The notes: generated by a model not told the origin, from the letters alone. 64,000 nt of DNA from Chroogloeocystis siderophila 5.2 s.c.1 (GCF_001904655.1 NZ_MRCC01000017.1:1-64000), one strand, 5' to 3'. Shown: positions 37,163 to 46,898, counted from the stretch's first letter. Program-made: numbers and translations.

Positions 37163-39163
37163 ATGCGATTACGTCCAATCATCATTTTGATTTCTTTAGT
37201 TGTTCTTGTCGGGTTTATTGCATTTCGCATTGAACTCGCGCTTCCTGGAACACCACCGAGTCTTTACAATACCTATACACCATTTACAAAGCCTACATCA
37301 CAGGAGATTGGTTCGTATGATGTGTTGGGTCACACGGTAAGCAAAGCGGAAGCTGACCAACTTTTGCAAACAGAGACAGGAAAACAAGAACTTTCACCAG
37401 AAAATGGTGCGGTGGAAGTCAGTGAAGAACTTATCGATCTTGGTCGTAAAGCGTTTTATTTAGAAACGTTTGGCAATGAATATTTGTTTACTGATGTCAT
37501 TGGTATTCTAGATGGACCACTGAATCTTGCTAGTTTGAGTAAAGCAATTTTGGCATTAGGAGGAAAACCGACAACAAATTTACAAGTCACTTTAGATGAA
37601 GATGTCACAGTAGGTAATCGCACCTTCACAGCAGGTACGGTACTTAATACAGGAATCGATGTTCCGAAAGGTTCGCTATTTCCATTGGGAATTCGTTCGT
37701 TTCTCGATCAGGGTAAGGTTCGTGTTGGTGTAACTTGTGCGTTGTGTCATGCAGCGGTCAGTTCAGAAACAGGGCGCGTTTTAGAGGGTGCGCCGAATAA
37801 TGATGTTGACACAGGTTTAATCATTGCATTTGCCAGCAACTCTGCAGCTTTGTTTCGCCAGGCGAGTGCGAATCCTACAGAAATGCCACTAGGCGATCGC
37901 ATTTACATCAACAAAGACGGACAAGAAGCCCGCTTACCTGATATCAAAGCAATGGAAGATGCGGTTGACACCGACTTATTATCATGGCCTCCTGGTAACT
38001 TTACCTCAAATGGAGACTTAAAAAACAATCCTTCGCAAATTCCTTCATCTTACACCCAAGGTTCTTGGCCTTATAGCTGGAGTGGAGTGGCTTCTGTGGG
38101 TTGGTTCCATGGGTTAACAACATTAAATAATGCTGTATTTGGTGTCAATGCCGATCCGGCAACAACAGCGGATGCAGGGGGCGAACTATTAGGAGTAGAT
38201 AAAGAAATTTATCTAGGAACAATGCTGCAAAATGCCTCAAATCCCAAATTCCGCTTACCCGATAAAGTCAAACCATCAGAATTTTTTGAGAAAATCGATC
38301 CGACACCAGGAGCACCAGGCTTCAACGAAGTCATCAAAATGCCAGAATACCCAAAAGGCAGCGTATTTATGCAAAACGGGTTAATGGCAGCTTCTCCAGG
38401 ATATAAAGTGGCTGAACAAATTAACGCGATGTCCGCGTATCAAAATACGCTAGCGCCACCACCGTATCAATCCACAAATGATATCGAAGTTTTAAAACAT
38501 GGTGCTGCGATATTTAACCAAGCAGGTTGTGTCGATTGTCATAGCGGACGCTATTTTACAAACCACGATGTGATCGCCCAACGCGAAATTGGTACGCAAC
38601 CATCCCGCGCCCAAGCATCAAAAGGTTTTGCAAAGCTATTTGTTTTGCCCCAAACTTATCCACCTAACGTATCTGTACCCTTACCGCCCGATCCTCCTGT
38701 GATTCCAGTTTCCACGGATATCACGCCTAAAGAAGATATTGAGTTAGCTTACGCGCAAAGCGATCCTTTGGGAGGATTCAAAGTGCCTAACTTAGTTGGA
38801 CTTTATCTCAGCGCACCCTACTTACACGATGGCGGTGTTGCTGCGAGTTCAGAAGCTCTCAAACCTGATAAAAAAGGCTTTAAAGTTGCAAACCCCGATC
38901 AGTTAGGAATGGCAGGTACCTTGCTACAAGGAATTCAACCTGATCCCAGTGCAAGTTTACGAGTCTTGGTAGATCGCAATCTGCGTAAACCTGTCGTTGC
39001 TGCTAATCGAGCGAATTCTGACTTGCAACGAGTCAATGTCGATGGTAGCGGTCACAATTATTGGGTAGATAGACAAGCTGGTTTTTCTGTAAAAGACCAA
39101 ACTGACTTGATTCAATTTCTACTTTCAATCGATGACGACCCAGAAGTGCTGCTTGATAACTAA
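37163..39163 (+). CDS. Exported di-haem cytochrome c (MauG/peroxidase-like)
   Basis: Protein of 666 residues with an N-terminal signal/anchor (IIILISLVVLVGFIAF, 5-20). Two haem-c motifs: CALCH at about residue 192 and CVDCH at about 456. The stretch FKVPNLVGLYLSAPYLHDGGVAAS near 550 is typical of the C-terminal domain of di-haem cytochrome-c peroxidases and MauG relatives, in which a distal Met or His follows. Expected in the periplasm or thylakoid lumen, for peroxide reduction or oxidation of an unknown donor. ATG at 37163 gives a standard signal. Confidence 0.8.
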   Translation: MRLRPIIILISLVVLVGFIAFRIELALPGTPPSLYNTYTPFTKPTSQEIGSYDVLGHTVSKAEADQLLQTETGKQELSPENGAVEVSEELIDLGRKAFYLETFGNEYLFTDVIGILDGPLNLASLSKAILALGGKPTTNLQVTLDEDVTVGNRTFTAGTVLNTGIDVPKGSLFPLGIRSFLDQGKVRVGVTCALCHAAVSSETGRVLEGAPNNDVDTGLIIAFASNSAALFRQASANPTEMPLGDRIYINKDGQEARLPDIKAMEDAVDTDLLSWPPGNFTSNGDLKNNPSQIPSSYTQGSWPYSWSGVASVGWFHGLTTLNNAVFGVNADPATTADAGGELLGVDKEIYLGTMLQNASNPKFRLPDKVKPSEFFEKIDPTPGAPGFNEVIKMPEYPKGSVFMQNGLMAASPGYKVAEQINAMSAYQNTLAPPPYQSTNDIEVLKHGAAIFNQAGCVDCHSGRYFTNHDVIAQREIGTQPSRAQASKGFAKLFVLPQTYPPNVSVPLPPDPPVIPVSTDITPKEDIELAYAQSDPLGGFKVPNLVGLYLSAPYLHDGGVAASSEALKPDKKGFKVANPDQLGMAGTLLQGIQPDPSASLRVLVDRNLRKPVVAANRANSDLQRVNVDGSGHNYWVDRQAGFSVKDQTDLIQFLLSIDDDPEVLLDN

Positions 39164-39234
39164 CTCTGGTCATTAAACTTACAGCAGTGGGAGTAAGGGT
39201 TCTGCATGGCACCAACTTGGTATATTAGTAGCTA

Positions 39235-40308
39235 TCAATTCTCCCCTGCTCCTCTACTCCTCTGCTCTGGTGCTCTTCGAGGAGAACCAAGGATATCCTG
39301 CACGTAAAGCATTCTGATTAAAACCATAATTACCGCAGCAAGCGGGGTAGCAACTAATGCACCAAGTACACCAAACAAACCACCCATTGCTAACACCGCA
39401 ACCAGTGTGACCGCTGGTGGTAAAGAAACAGTTTTTTCCTGTACAATTGGTGTCAGAACATTACCTTCTAGTTGTTGCACGACAAGATAAAAGATAGCAA
39501 CATAAACAGCCTGCATGAAACCTTGGCTGATAGCAATAATAATTGCCGGAAATGCAGAAAGAATTGGTCCAACAACCGGAATGAACTCAAGTAATCCAGT
39601 AATGATACCCAGAATAAGTGCGAGTGGAACATTAAGTATTGTTAATCCAACAGCAACAACAATACCAATTGTAATCATAGAAATCACTCGCCCTAACAGC
39701 CAACCACGCAATATTTGGATGACACCAGCAATGACTTCTTGCGCGCGATCGCGTCCTCTTGACGGCACTAAATTTATTAATCCGTTACGATAGAGGTTAG
39801 GTTCAACCGCGAGAAATATACCAATAAAAATAACAAACAGCGTATTTGCTAATCCTTCTAAAGTGAGAGCAAACGCATCAACAAATTGATTAAATAAGTT
39901 GGATATTGGTAATCCGCCATCACCACCTGGGACTTGTTCAAGTAATTGTTGACCCCAATTATACTGAGCTAAAAAAGTTTGTAATTGATTGATTCCTAGC
40001 TGAATTTGTTGGACAAATAATTCAACCTGACTCAATACTTCGGGAATAAAAAACCACCCACCAATACCAATGACAGCAACAATAAGCACTACAACTATAA
40101 CTAATGACCATTGTGTGCTTAAAGGCGTGTAACGAGCTATTGGTTTTGCTAGAGTCCGCAGGACTACGGCGAGGAGCAATCCAAGAAAAATTAATAATAA
40201 AACATCGATAATTGCCCAAGCAAAGAGTAGCAAGACGACAAATAGCCCAATAATTCCGACTGCGATGAGCAAGCGTTTTAGATATTCCCAAATATTCTGC
40301 TGAGACAC
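39235..40308 (-). CDS. AI-2E family (PerM-like) membrane protein, copy 3
   Basis: Protein of 357 residues. It starts at GTG 40308 (MSQQNIWEYLKRLLIAVGIIG), with AAGGAAG upstream; the frame is open further to a TTG at 40350. Family blocks: IDVLLLIFLGLLLAVVLRTLAKPIARYTPLS, then LILGIITGLLEFIPVVGPILSAFPAIIIAISQG and FYLVVQQLEGNVLTPIVQEKTVSLPPAVTLVAVLAMGGLFGVLGALVATPL. Third AI-2E-type gene in the window. It is convergent with the di-haem cytochrome gene. Substrate not inferable. Confidence 0.85.
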   Translation of the reverse strand: MSQQNIWEYLKRLLIAVGIIGLFVVLLLFAWAIIDVLLLIFLGLLLAVVLRTLAKPIARYTPLSTQWSLVIVVVLIVAVIGIGGWFFIPEVLSQVELFVQQIQLGINQLQTFLAQYNWGQQLLEQVPGGDGGLPISNLFNQFVDAFALTLEGLANTLFVIFIGIFLAVEPNLYRNGLINLVPSRGRDRAQEVIAGVIQILRGWLLGRVISMITIGIVVAVGLTILNVPLALILGIITGLLEFIPVVGPILSAFPAIIIAISQGFMQAVYVAIFYLVVQQLEGNVLTPIVQEKTVSLPPAVTLVAVLAMGGLFGVLGALVATPLAAVIMVLIRMLYVQDILGSPRRAPEQRSRGAGEN

Positions 40309-40799
40309 GTGCCCGACTTCCTTGCAGTTAAGTTTTTCGCAGCATATCAAATATCAAGCTCTAATTAAATATTTTTGAAGAGTTGAGTCATTAAAATGCT
40401 GGTGCGATCGCACTATTTTCCTCTCCTCTTAAGTGACTTGCGCTTTGATCTTATTACATAAATCAGCTTTACTTAATTCTGTGTCTTCTATCTATAGGAG
40501 GACTTTTGTACAAAATAGACACATCACCACACTGTTTGACTTCTAATGTTACAATGTCATAGTTAAATATATATTTTGATTAAATTAGTCAGATTTACCC
40601 ATCGAACGAGTGAGCAATTTCATTACCTAATAAATGAAGCCTTTAAAAACACTTGGTTGAATCAAAATTGCTACTTAAAAATTATAAATCTTGTCTAACA
40701 TCAACCAAATCAAACCCGCGCAGGCGGGTTTTGTCTGTGTAGGTGCGATTTCTAATTGCCCACTTCAACCGAACGAATGAACATAATTGGAGGATAAAA
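40309..40799. other. Divergent intergenic region upstream of the sugar dehydrogenase
   Basis: About 490 bases. It contains a two-stem dispersed element at 40711-40757 (see that entry). Otherwise AT-rich, without an open frame. Promoters of the AI-2E copy 3 gene (minus) and sugar dehydrogenase gene (plus) must lie here. Confidence 0.4.
40711..40757 (+). repeat. Two-stem dispersed element, copy B
   Basis: AAACCCGC-GCAG-GCGGGTTT is a perfect 8-base-pair hairpin at 40712-40731, followed by TGTCTGTGTAGG and a weak second stem GTGCGATTTCTAATTGCCC. The same plan is seen at 37086. It lies about 70 bases upstream of the sugar dehydrogenase start. As a hairpin with a following T-rich run it could also act as a terminator or attenuator. 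Confidence 0.6.
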
Positions 40800-42014
40800 A
40801 TGCAGCTGACAAGAATCATTGCCAGCATGATAGCAGGTATTAGTACATTAGGAGTTGCTGCGTGTGGGGTACAATCCACAGAACAAGTTTCTAGTAGTGA
40901 AAACGTTACTCAATCACCGCGATCGCAACTAGCAACTGCAAATCAACAAGCTTGTACTTTAGTACCACAAGGCGCAGGACCGCAAGGACAAGTGGATGTC
41001 CGCGTCGAGGAAGTCGCCACAGGCTTAGAAGTTCCTTGGGGAATTGCGTTTTTACCAAACAATGATATGTTGGTGACAGAAAGACCAGGACGAGTGCGGT
41101 TAGTCCGCAACGGTCAATTACAACCTGCACCTGTTGCCACAATCAATGTAACTGATAGCGGTGAAGGTGGATTATTAGGTATTGCAGCCCATCCTAACTT
41201 TGCACAAAACCGACTATTTTACCTATACTACACCGCCGATCGCAACGGAACACCAATCAATCGAGTCGAGCGTTGGCAATTATCACAAGATGGTACTAGC
41301 GCCACAGCAGATCGCATGATTATTGATGATATTCCGGTTGCACTGTATCACAATGGCGGACGGATTCGCTTTGGGCCTGACGGAATGCTCTACATTGGTA
41401 CTGGAGATGCGCGTAAGCCGGATATTTCTCAAGACGTTGATAGCTTGGCAGGTAAAATATTACGCGTGACCCCCGATGGTGAAGTTCCACCGGATAATCC
41501 ATTTCCAGGTAATCCCGTATACATTAGCGGAATTCGCAATACCCAAGGCTTTGACTGGGCGAATGATTCGACGCTGTGGGTAACAGATCACGGTCCGAGC
41601 GGCGAACTCGGTAGAAGCGGTCATGATAAAGTTAGCGTTGCCAGCGCAGGTGATAATTTAGGATGGCCTACAATTTACCGTTGTGAAACTCAAGAAGGAT
41701 TGGTGACGCCATCATTAGTTTGGCGACAAGCCGTACCCCCAGGAGGCGCGGCAGTTTACACCGGAAATGCAATTCCTGAATGGCAAGGTAGTTTAATGAT
41801 CGCAACACTGCGATCTGAACATTTGCATCGCGTCGTCTTTGAGCCTAATTCTCAACAAGTTCAACAGCACGAAGTTTATCTACAAGGCGAGTATGGTAGG
41901 TTACGCGACGCTGTAATGGGTTCTGATGGCGAACTTTACATCACAACAAGTAACTGTGATGGTAGAGGTAACTGTCCCGCTGGTCAGGATAAGATTTTGC
42001 GCGTTACTAGGTAA
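40800..42014 (+). CDS. PQQ-dependent sugar (aldose/sorbosone) dehydrogenase lipoprotein
   Basis: Protein of 404 residues with a lipoprotein signal (IIASMIAGISTLGVAAC; Cys about 22). The rest is a six-bladed beta-propeller of the GSDH family: EVPWGIAFLPNNDMLVTERPGRVRLV, GLLGIAAHPNFAQNRLFYLYYT, HNGGRIRFGPDGMLYIGTGDA, GKILRVTPDGEVPPDNPF, YISGIRNTQGFDW and GPSGELGRSGHDKV. The catalytic-type His is in LYHNGGRI. It oxidises aldoses with PQQ in the periplasm and passes electrons to a cytochrome or quinone. No PQQ biosynthesis gene is in the window. GGAGG lies about seven bases before ATG 40800, so the longer frame from 40743 is not used. Confidence 0.85.
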   Translation: MQLTRIIASMIAGISTLGVAACGVQSTEQVSSSENVTQSPRSQLATANQQACTLVPQGAGPQGQVDVRVEEVATGLEVPWGIAFLPNNDMLVTERPGRVRLVRNGQLQPAPVATINVTDSGEGGLLGIAAHPNFAQNRLFYLYYTADRNGTPINRVERWQLSQDGTSATADRMIIDDIPVALYHNGGRIRFGPDGMLYIGTGDARKPDISQDVDSLAGKILRVTPDGEVPPDNPFPGNPVYISGIRNTQGFDWANDSTLWVTDHGPSGELGRSGHDKVSVASAGDNLGWPTIYRCETQEGLVTPSLVWRQAVPPGGAAVYTGNAIPEWQGSLMIATLRSEHLHRVVFEPNSQQVQQHEVYLQGEYGRLRDAVMGSDGELYITTSNCDGRGNCPAGQDKILRVTR

Positions 42015-42095
42015 TTGACAACAATATCCTTCGACAATTACCAGTTATGCAATTCAAAACTCTGACGGAGAGAAGTACTGAAACCGTTATCTTTT

Positions 42096-42308
42096 CTACA
42101 TCCGAGCAATAATATCTATTTGGCGATCGACAACATTTTCCCCTGGAGCGGGTGCAATATCATCAGGAGTCTGTGTATCAGTATTTTGTGGCTCCTGATT
42201 CACAGTGTTTTGATCTAGTTCATCAGTAGCAAGATCAGGCGTAACGCCAGTTGTATTGTCAGCGGTGTAGCCTGCTGGAATATTGGGGTTGCTTTGTTCT
42301 GAATTCAT
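42096..42308 (-). CDS. Small acidic, disordered hypothetical protein
   Basis: Protein of 70 residues rich in Asp, Asn, Gln, Thr and Pro (NIPAGYTADNTTGVTPDLATDELDQNTVNQ), with no hydrophobic segment. An AAGAAG element lies before the ATG. I do not recognise a family; it looks intrinsically disordered. The gene stands alone between the sugar dehydrogenase gene and the Na/Pi gene, on the opposite strand. Confidence 0.5.
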   Translation of the reverse strand: MNSEQSNPNIPAGYTADNTTGVTPDLATDELDQNTVNQEPQNTDTQTPDDIAPAPGENVVDRQIDIIARM

Positions 42309-42617
42309 GATTTTTCTTCTTTGTTACTTGCTCCTAATTTTTTAACTTGTTGTCATGCAAAAACATCACTCCAAAAGTAGAAATAGTTCTGAAAGGTTGA
42401 ACTTTAGTGAAAATTGCTAAAATTAGATGCCCAAGCAGTCAAATAAAAAGAGATACAAGATAAACTTTGAGGAGCAAAAAATAGCTCATTAAAATGTATT
42501 TTTTATAAATTAGCAATAATTTGAGTTATTTTAACCTGCTATTAACTGTAATTTAACGACGAATGAGGTGAATATATGTAGTTTTGAGGTGATGCTGTTG
42601 ACGATCGCCTTAAGATT
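42309..42617. other. Intergenic region, no gene seen
   Basis: About 310 AT-rich bases holding the divergent promoters of the small acidic protein gene and the Na/Pi gene. A PHO box (a tandem CTTAACCT-like motif) might be expected before a phosphate transporter; TTTTAACCTGCTATTAACTGTAATTTAAC near 42531-42558 has TTAAC-type repeats at about 11-base spacing and is a weak candidate only. Confidence 0.35.
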
Positions 42618-43855
42618 ATGGTTGTGGAACGTCTGACGCGAGCTTTTCCATCAGGTGGTATCTGGAATATTGTTGGTTTAATATTGGCACTGTTAGGTTT
42701 TTTGTTGCCCTCGATCTTTTAGGTGAGGGTTTTGAATTATTAGGTGATGATGCTGCTAATCCGGTTACTGGCTTTTTTACTGGTATCTTAGCAACTACGC
42801 TCGTTCAAAGTTCTTCAATATCTACTTCTTTGACAGTTGCACTTGTTGCAGCAGGGCAATTATCTGTCGCCGCTGCTATTCCTGTGATGCTAGGAGCAAA
42901 TATTGGTACAAGCGTAACAAATTCCATCGTTGCACTAGGACACTTTAACAATAAAGACGAATTCAAGCGAGCATTTACTGGTGCAATGGTCTTGGATTAC
43001 TTCAACATTATTGCTGCAATCATCTTTATCATCATCGAGATATATACACGCCTTTTATCTTGGTCAGCCACAGGGTTAACGAATGCTTTGGTCGGTGTAG
43101 GCGTAATTGAACTATTCGATCCTCTAGACTTCATTGTTGATCCAATTGTCAATTTTATTGTTGGTGTGAATCAAGACACAGGTTGGATTGTTTTAATTGT
43201 TGCTTTTATCTTGTTATACACTGCTCTTAGAGGACTTGTAAAAGCACTGAGAGCGATCCTCAACGATGATTTAGAAGAAAAAGTGAAGAAGTACTTATTT
43301 GGCTCGTGGTGGCAAGCTATGCTGTTTGAGCTAGTTATTACTGTTGCTGTCCAAAGTTCAAGTATTACAACTTCAGTGATTGTGCCAATCATTGCGCTGG
43401 GTGTAGTAGTTGCTATGACAAGCTTGCCATACTTCTTGGGCGCAAATATAGGAACTTCGACAACAGCTTTAATCGCAGCAATGTCACTCGCTGCTGATGG
43501 CAATCCAGAGGGAGTAGCATCGCTCACAGTAGCATGGGTGCATATGGTGTTTGATCTCTATGCGATCGCACTCGTCTACCCCATTAAATACACGCGCAGA
43601 CTACCTGTGTGGCTAGCTGAAAAATCAGCAGATTTTGTTACGGCAGGTCGAGTTTCAGTAATTGGTTATATTGCTGCTCTTTTTTATCTTCTCCCTTTTG
43701 GTGCAATTTGGTTAACACAAGATTGGCAAGTTGCCGAATTTTACGAACCTGTGGTACTGCCCGAAGTTGAACACTTACAACAAGCATCAAGTGACGATGC
43801 ACAAACTCAAAAACCTGATGCAAGTACAAATGAAACAAGTTCTAACTCAGAATGA
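42618..43855 (+). pseudogene. Na/Pi cotransporter family gene with a frameshift near 42708
   Basis: ATG 42618 starts MVVERLTRAFPSGGIWNIVGLILALLGFLL in one frame and meets a TAG at 42720; the protein continues in another frame as ALDLLGEGFELLGDDAANPVTGFFTGILATTLVQSSS to 43855. A single base missing in TTGTTGCCCTCG (TTGTTGGCCCTCG would restore LGFLLALDLLG) explains it. The remainder has both inverted QSSS repeats (LVQSSSISTSLTVALVAAG...GANIGTSVTN; VQSSSITTSVIVPIIALG...GANIGTSTTA) characteristic of NptA-like sodium/phosphate symporters. A TTG-started 341-residue product from 42830 would lack the first segments and part of repeat 1. Could be a real mutation or a sequencing error. Confidence 0.75.
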
Positions 43856-43894
43856 ATTATTATGCGATCGCGAGTAGTTCAGTAAAAATAAATC

Positions 43895-45208
43895 ATGCCG
43901 CAATCATCACAAGTACTCAAGCGAGAACTGGGAGTCGTTGGGGCGATCGCGCTTGGTTTAGGCTCAATTGTGGGCACTGGCGTTTTCGTTAGCACAGGAA
44001 TTGCTGCGGGTATAGCAGGACCTAGTGCGATCATTTCGGTAGCGATCGCGGCGTGTGTAGCAGTGTGTAATGGCTTAAATAGCGCCCAATTAGCTGCGAG
44101 TCATCCTGTCAGTGGTGGCGCTTATGAGTATGGCTATAAATACCTTACCCCATGGCTAGGGTTTACTGCGGGGTGGATGTTTTTGGTGGCGAAATCAGCT
44201 TCAGCAGCGACGGCGGCTTTAGGTTTTGCCGGTTACTTATTGAATGTTTTGGGAATAAGTGATCGCACCTACTTAGTACCTACAGCTTTAGCCGCAGTAG
44301 TCGGGTTGACGTTAATTGTTTTGAATGGAGTGAAGCGCTCGAACGTTATCAATATCACTATTGTGTCAATCACGCTGCTATCACTGCTTTTCTTCATTGT
44401 AGCTGGCTTGCCAACAGTAGTTGCGACTGAGTTTAATAATTTTACGCCTTTTGTTGCAGATACCACTAACCCAGTTGCTTCAGTTTTACAAGCTACTGCC
44501 TTGATGTTTGTTGCTTACACTGGATACGGACGTATTGCCACATTAGGTGAAGAAGTCAAAGAACCATGCAAAACGATTCCCAGAGCAATTATTATTACTC
44601 TTACCACAACAATGTTGCTTTATATCGGTGTTGTTGTTGTTGGGATTGGTTCAGTCGGCGCGCAAACCTTAGGCACAGTCACCAGTGAACAAGTTGCACC
44701 TTTAGAAATTGCAGCGCGTAGCTTTAATATTCCTGGAAGTGGTTTAATTTTAGCTGTTGGTGCTGTGACAGCAACATTAGGTGTATTACTCAATTTAATT
44801 TTAGGTTTATCGCGCGTGTTATTCGCTATGGGGCGGCGTCGGGATATGCCTAAATTTGTAGCGCGGATGAATTCCTCACGCACAACGCCTTACATTGCAG
44901 TACTGATTATGGGAAGCGCGATCGCTTGTTTGGTTTTGATTGGTGATGTCAGAACAACGTGGTCATTTAGTGCGTTTGCTGTTTTAATCTACTATGCGAT
45001 TACCGATTTATCAGCATTACAAATTCCCGATGAAGATCGGCTTTATCCGAAGTGGATTGCTTGGATTGGTTTAGCAGCTTGTTTATTCTTAGCTTTTTGG
45101 GTAGAACAGCAAATTTGGCTAGTAGGTGTTAGTTTAATTATTACTGGGCTAATCTGGAAAACTGTAATTAGAAAGCTAGTATTAAGTTACACTGATAATC
45201 AGGGGTGA
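43895..45208 (+). CDS. APC-family amino acid permease
   Basis: Protein of 437 residues with about twelve membrane segments. The start, LKRELGVVGAIALGLGSIVGTGVFVSTGIAAG, carries the Gly-rich unwound-helix motif of the APC superfamily; SGGAYEYGYKYLTPWLGFTAGWMFLVAKSAS, FVAYTGYGRIATLGEEVKEPCKTIPRAIIITL and LSRVLFAMGRRRDMP follow in order. It exchanges or imports amino acids or polyamines at the plasma membrane; substrate unknown. It follows the broken Na/Pi gene by 39 bases. Confidence 0.85.
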   Translation: MPQSSQVLKRELGVVGAIALGLGSIVGTGVFVSTGIAAGIAGPSAIISVAIAACVAVCNGLNSAQLAASHPVSGGAYEYGYKYLTPWLGFTAGWMFLVAKSASAATAALGFAGYLLNVLGISDRTYLVPTALAAVVGLTLIVLNGVKRSNVINITIVSITLLSLLFFIVAGLPTVVATEFNNFTPFVADTTNPVASVLQATALMFVAYTGYGRIATLGEEVKEPCKTIPRAIIITLTTTMLLYIGVVVVGIGSVGAQTLGTVTSEQVAPLEIAARSFNIPGSGLILAVGAVTATLGVLLNLILGLSRVLFAMGRRRDMPKFVARMNSSRTTPYIAVLIMGSAIACLVLIGDVRTTWSFSAFAVLIYYAITDLSALQIPDEDRLYPKWIAWIGLAACLFLAFWVEQQIWLVGVSLIITGLIWKTVIRKLVLSYTDNQG

Positions 45209-45242
45209 AAAGCGAGTTATTAAGATTCTTTTAAATTCAAAA

Positions 45243-46721
45243 CTAACTATCAGCAACGGCAAAGTTAGTTTTGATAGCTGCGGTTCCCTGGTCAAAAATT
45301 GTTTGTGCGTAATCTGTCCAAACGCCTTGTCCCCAGTAGCGAAAACAGCTTGTTTGTAGAAGTAAATTGTATAACAAAGCTTGACGGTATTCTGACTGTT
45401 TTGTATCGATATTCGCACTATCGACTTTTTCATGAAATAAAGCACTCAATTGATTCATCGGGCTTAAAACATTTTCATATCCTGCTACCCAACTGATGTG
45501 GTTTGTCCAAGAAGCCCCATCAATATGAAAGTTTGGGTTAGCTTGCTTGATTTGTGTGATCGCATTAGCGATCGCATCAGGAGTAAAGTCATCTTGCACT
45601 CTTTGCCAAATTTGATATTGACCTGCGGCTTGACACATTGGATAATCTTCAAATCGACACCCAGCAGCTTGAATTAATTCTAAATATTCTGTGCCTGTTA
45701 ATCCCACAACACGACGATCTTGCTCGTACCATACTTTCTTAAATGCTGAGGGAAATTCATTCATCATCACGCCACCATTTTCACCATCCGCGATTTGCGT
45801 CACTAAGGGTGGAATAGAAACACTACCAAGCTTTTGCCAAGATAATGTTTTTGCTTCGTAGTAAGGTTGCATTTGCCCGACTAACTTTGTATCAGAACCT
45901 TGAGTTTTAATTAATGCTGTAATACTCAAAGTTTCACCCGCAGAATTACGGGCAATCAAGCGATGTGGAAGATGTTGAAATTGCAGTGCTTCTCCTGTTA
46001 ATGATTCTACAGTATGCTCTTGAACAATTAACCAACGATAGCCACACTCAAGGAGAGCTTTGATAAATTGATACAGCGTATCAGGATGATTCGGCAAATG
46101 CATTTCAGGAGGTGAAAAACCTTTCACCCGCGCTAAAGCTTCCCAACCAAAAATGGCAGCAAAATGATGTTGCCATGCTTGAATATGTAATTTAATATCT
46201 GGAATCGGAGTAGAAGGAACAACGCTATGACTCCACATCGTTCCTAGCCATTCGACATACGGTTGGTAAGTGCGATCGCACGTAATACGTTTGAGATTCT
46301 CCAAAATATCGCCGCGCCCCATTTGTTGCAATCCCCACAACAAATTGCCAGAATAATCTAACATCACGCGCGGGTTATACCCTTGACTGACCAACTCAGG
46401 GATAAAATCAGCCATACGGCTATAGCAGTAGCTAAAAGGACCTGCATTATGATTATCGCCTTCGTGAGGATATTCAAACATATATTGCAGGTTACTCATC
46501 AAAGCACTATTGACACCCGCAGGAATTATCGGTTGGTGCATATGAAGGGCGATCGCAAAACCCGCAGTAATTTCCTCTAACCGGATGTTCGTCGTGGGTA
46601 AAAAAATCGGTTCTTGATGGAGTACTACCGATGCAACTTCGGTTTCCCATCCCGAAATATTTGGTAATCCATCAACAATTTCTGGTAGTTGTGGTAAGTT
46701 AATCAATTGAGTGCTAGTCAT
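45243..46721 (-). CDS. Glycoside hydrolase family 57 protein
   Basis: Protein of 492 residues. GH57 blocks are recognisable: HMHQPIIPAG (about 60), the catalytic nucleophile region GFSPPEMHLPN (Glu about 206), and the acid region TQIADGENGGVMMNEFP (Asp about 312), with YPHEGDNHNAGPFSYCYSR earlier. GH57 enzymes act on alpha-glucans (amylase, branching, amylopullulanase types); the specificity is uncertain. Together with the debranching enzyme at 34898 it suggests glycogen turnover. It converges on the amino acid permease gene. Confidence 0.85.
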   Translation of the reverse strand: MTSTQLINLPQLPEIVDGLPNISGWETEVASVVLHQEPIFLPTTNIRLEEITAGFAIALHMHQPIIPAGVNSALMSNLQYMFEYPHEGDNHNAGPFSYCYSRMADFIPELVSQGYNPRVMLDYSGNLLWGLQQMGRGDILENLKRITCDRTYQPYVEWLGTMWSHSVVPSTPIPDIKLHIQAWQHHFAAIFGWEALARVKGFSPPEMHLPNHPDTLYQFIKALLECGYRWLIVQEHTVESLTGEALQFQHLPHRLIARNSAGETLSITALIKTQGSDTKLVGQMQPYYEAKTLSWQKLGSVSIPPLVTQIADGENGGVMMNEFPSAFKKVWYEQDRRVVGLTGTEYLELIQAAGCRFEDYPMCQAAGQYQIWQRVQDDFTPDAIANAITQIKQANPNFHIDGASWTNHISWVAGYENVLSPMNQLSALFHEKVDSANIDTKQSEYRQALLYNLLLQTSCFRYWGQGVWTDYAQTIFDQGTAAIKTNFAVADS

Positions 46722-46845
46722 AATGACTGAAACGCTAAGTTCAACTAAGCTACTAACTTTTCTTCATTAATGCAAGTTTTATATTCTGAGCAACACTAAA
46801 ATCATTCCATTGCCCTACAACTTTCTTCGGGGCTACTCCTACTAA

Positions 46846-46898
46846 GTACATTCACGCGGATTAACAGGATTATTTAGTAGCGAATTTATTCGCAATTC
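46846..46898 (+). repeat. Two-stem dispersed element, copy C (3' part)
   Basis: GTACATTCACGCGGATTAACAGGATTATTTAGTA leads into the perfect stem GCGAAT-TT-ATTCGC (46880-46893). The final stem corresponds to the second hairpin of copies A and B; the first hairpin is degenerate. It lies in the divergent region between the GH57 gene and the nitroreductase gene. Confidence 0.5.

Noticed and set aside
40500-40560. AGGAGG at about 40498-40503 as start of a small gene
   Set aside because: No start codon at proper spacing leads into an open frame longer than a few codons.
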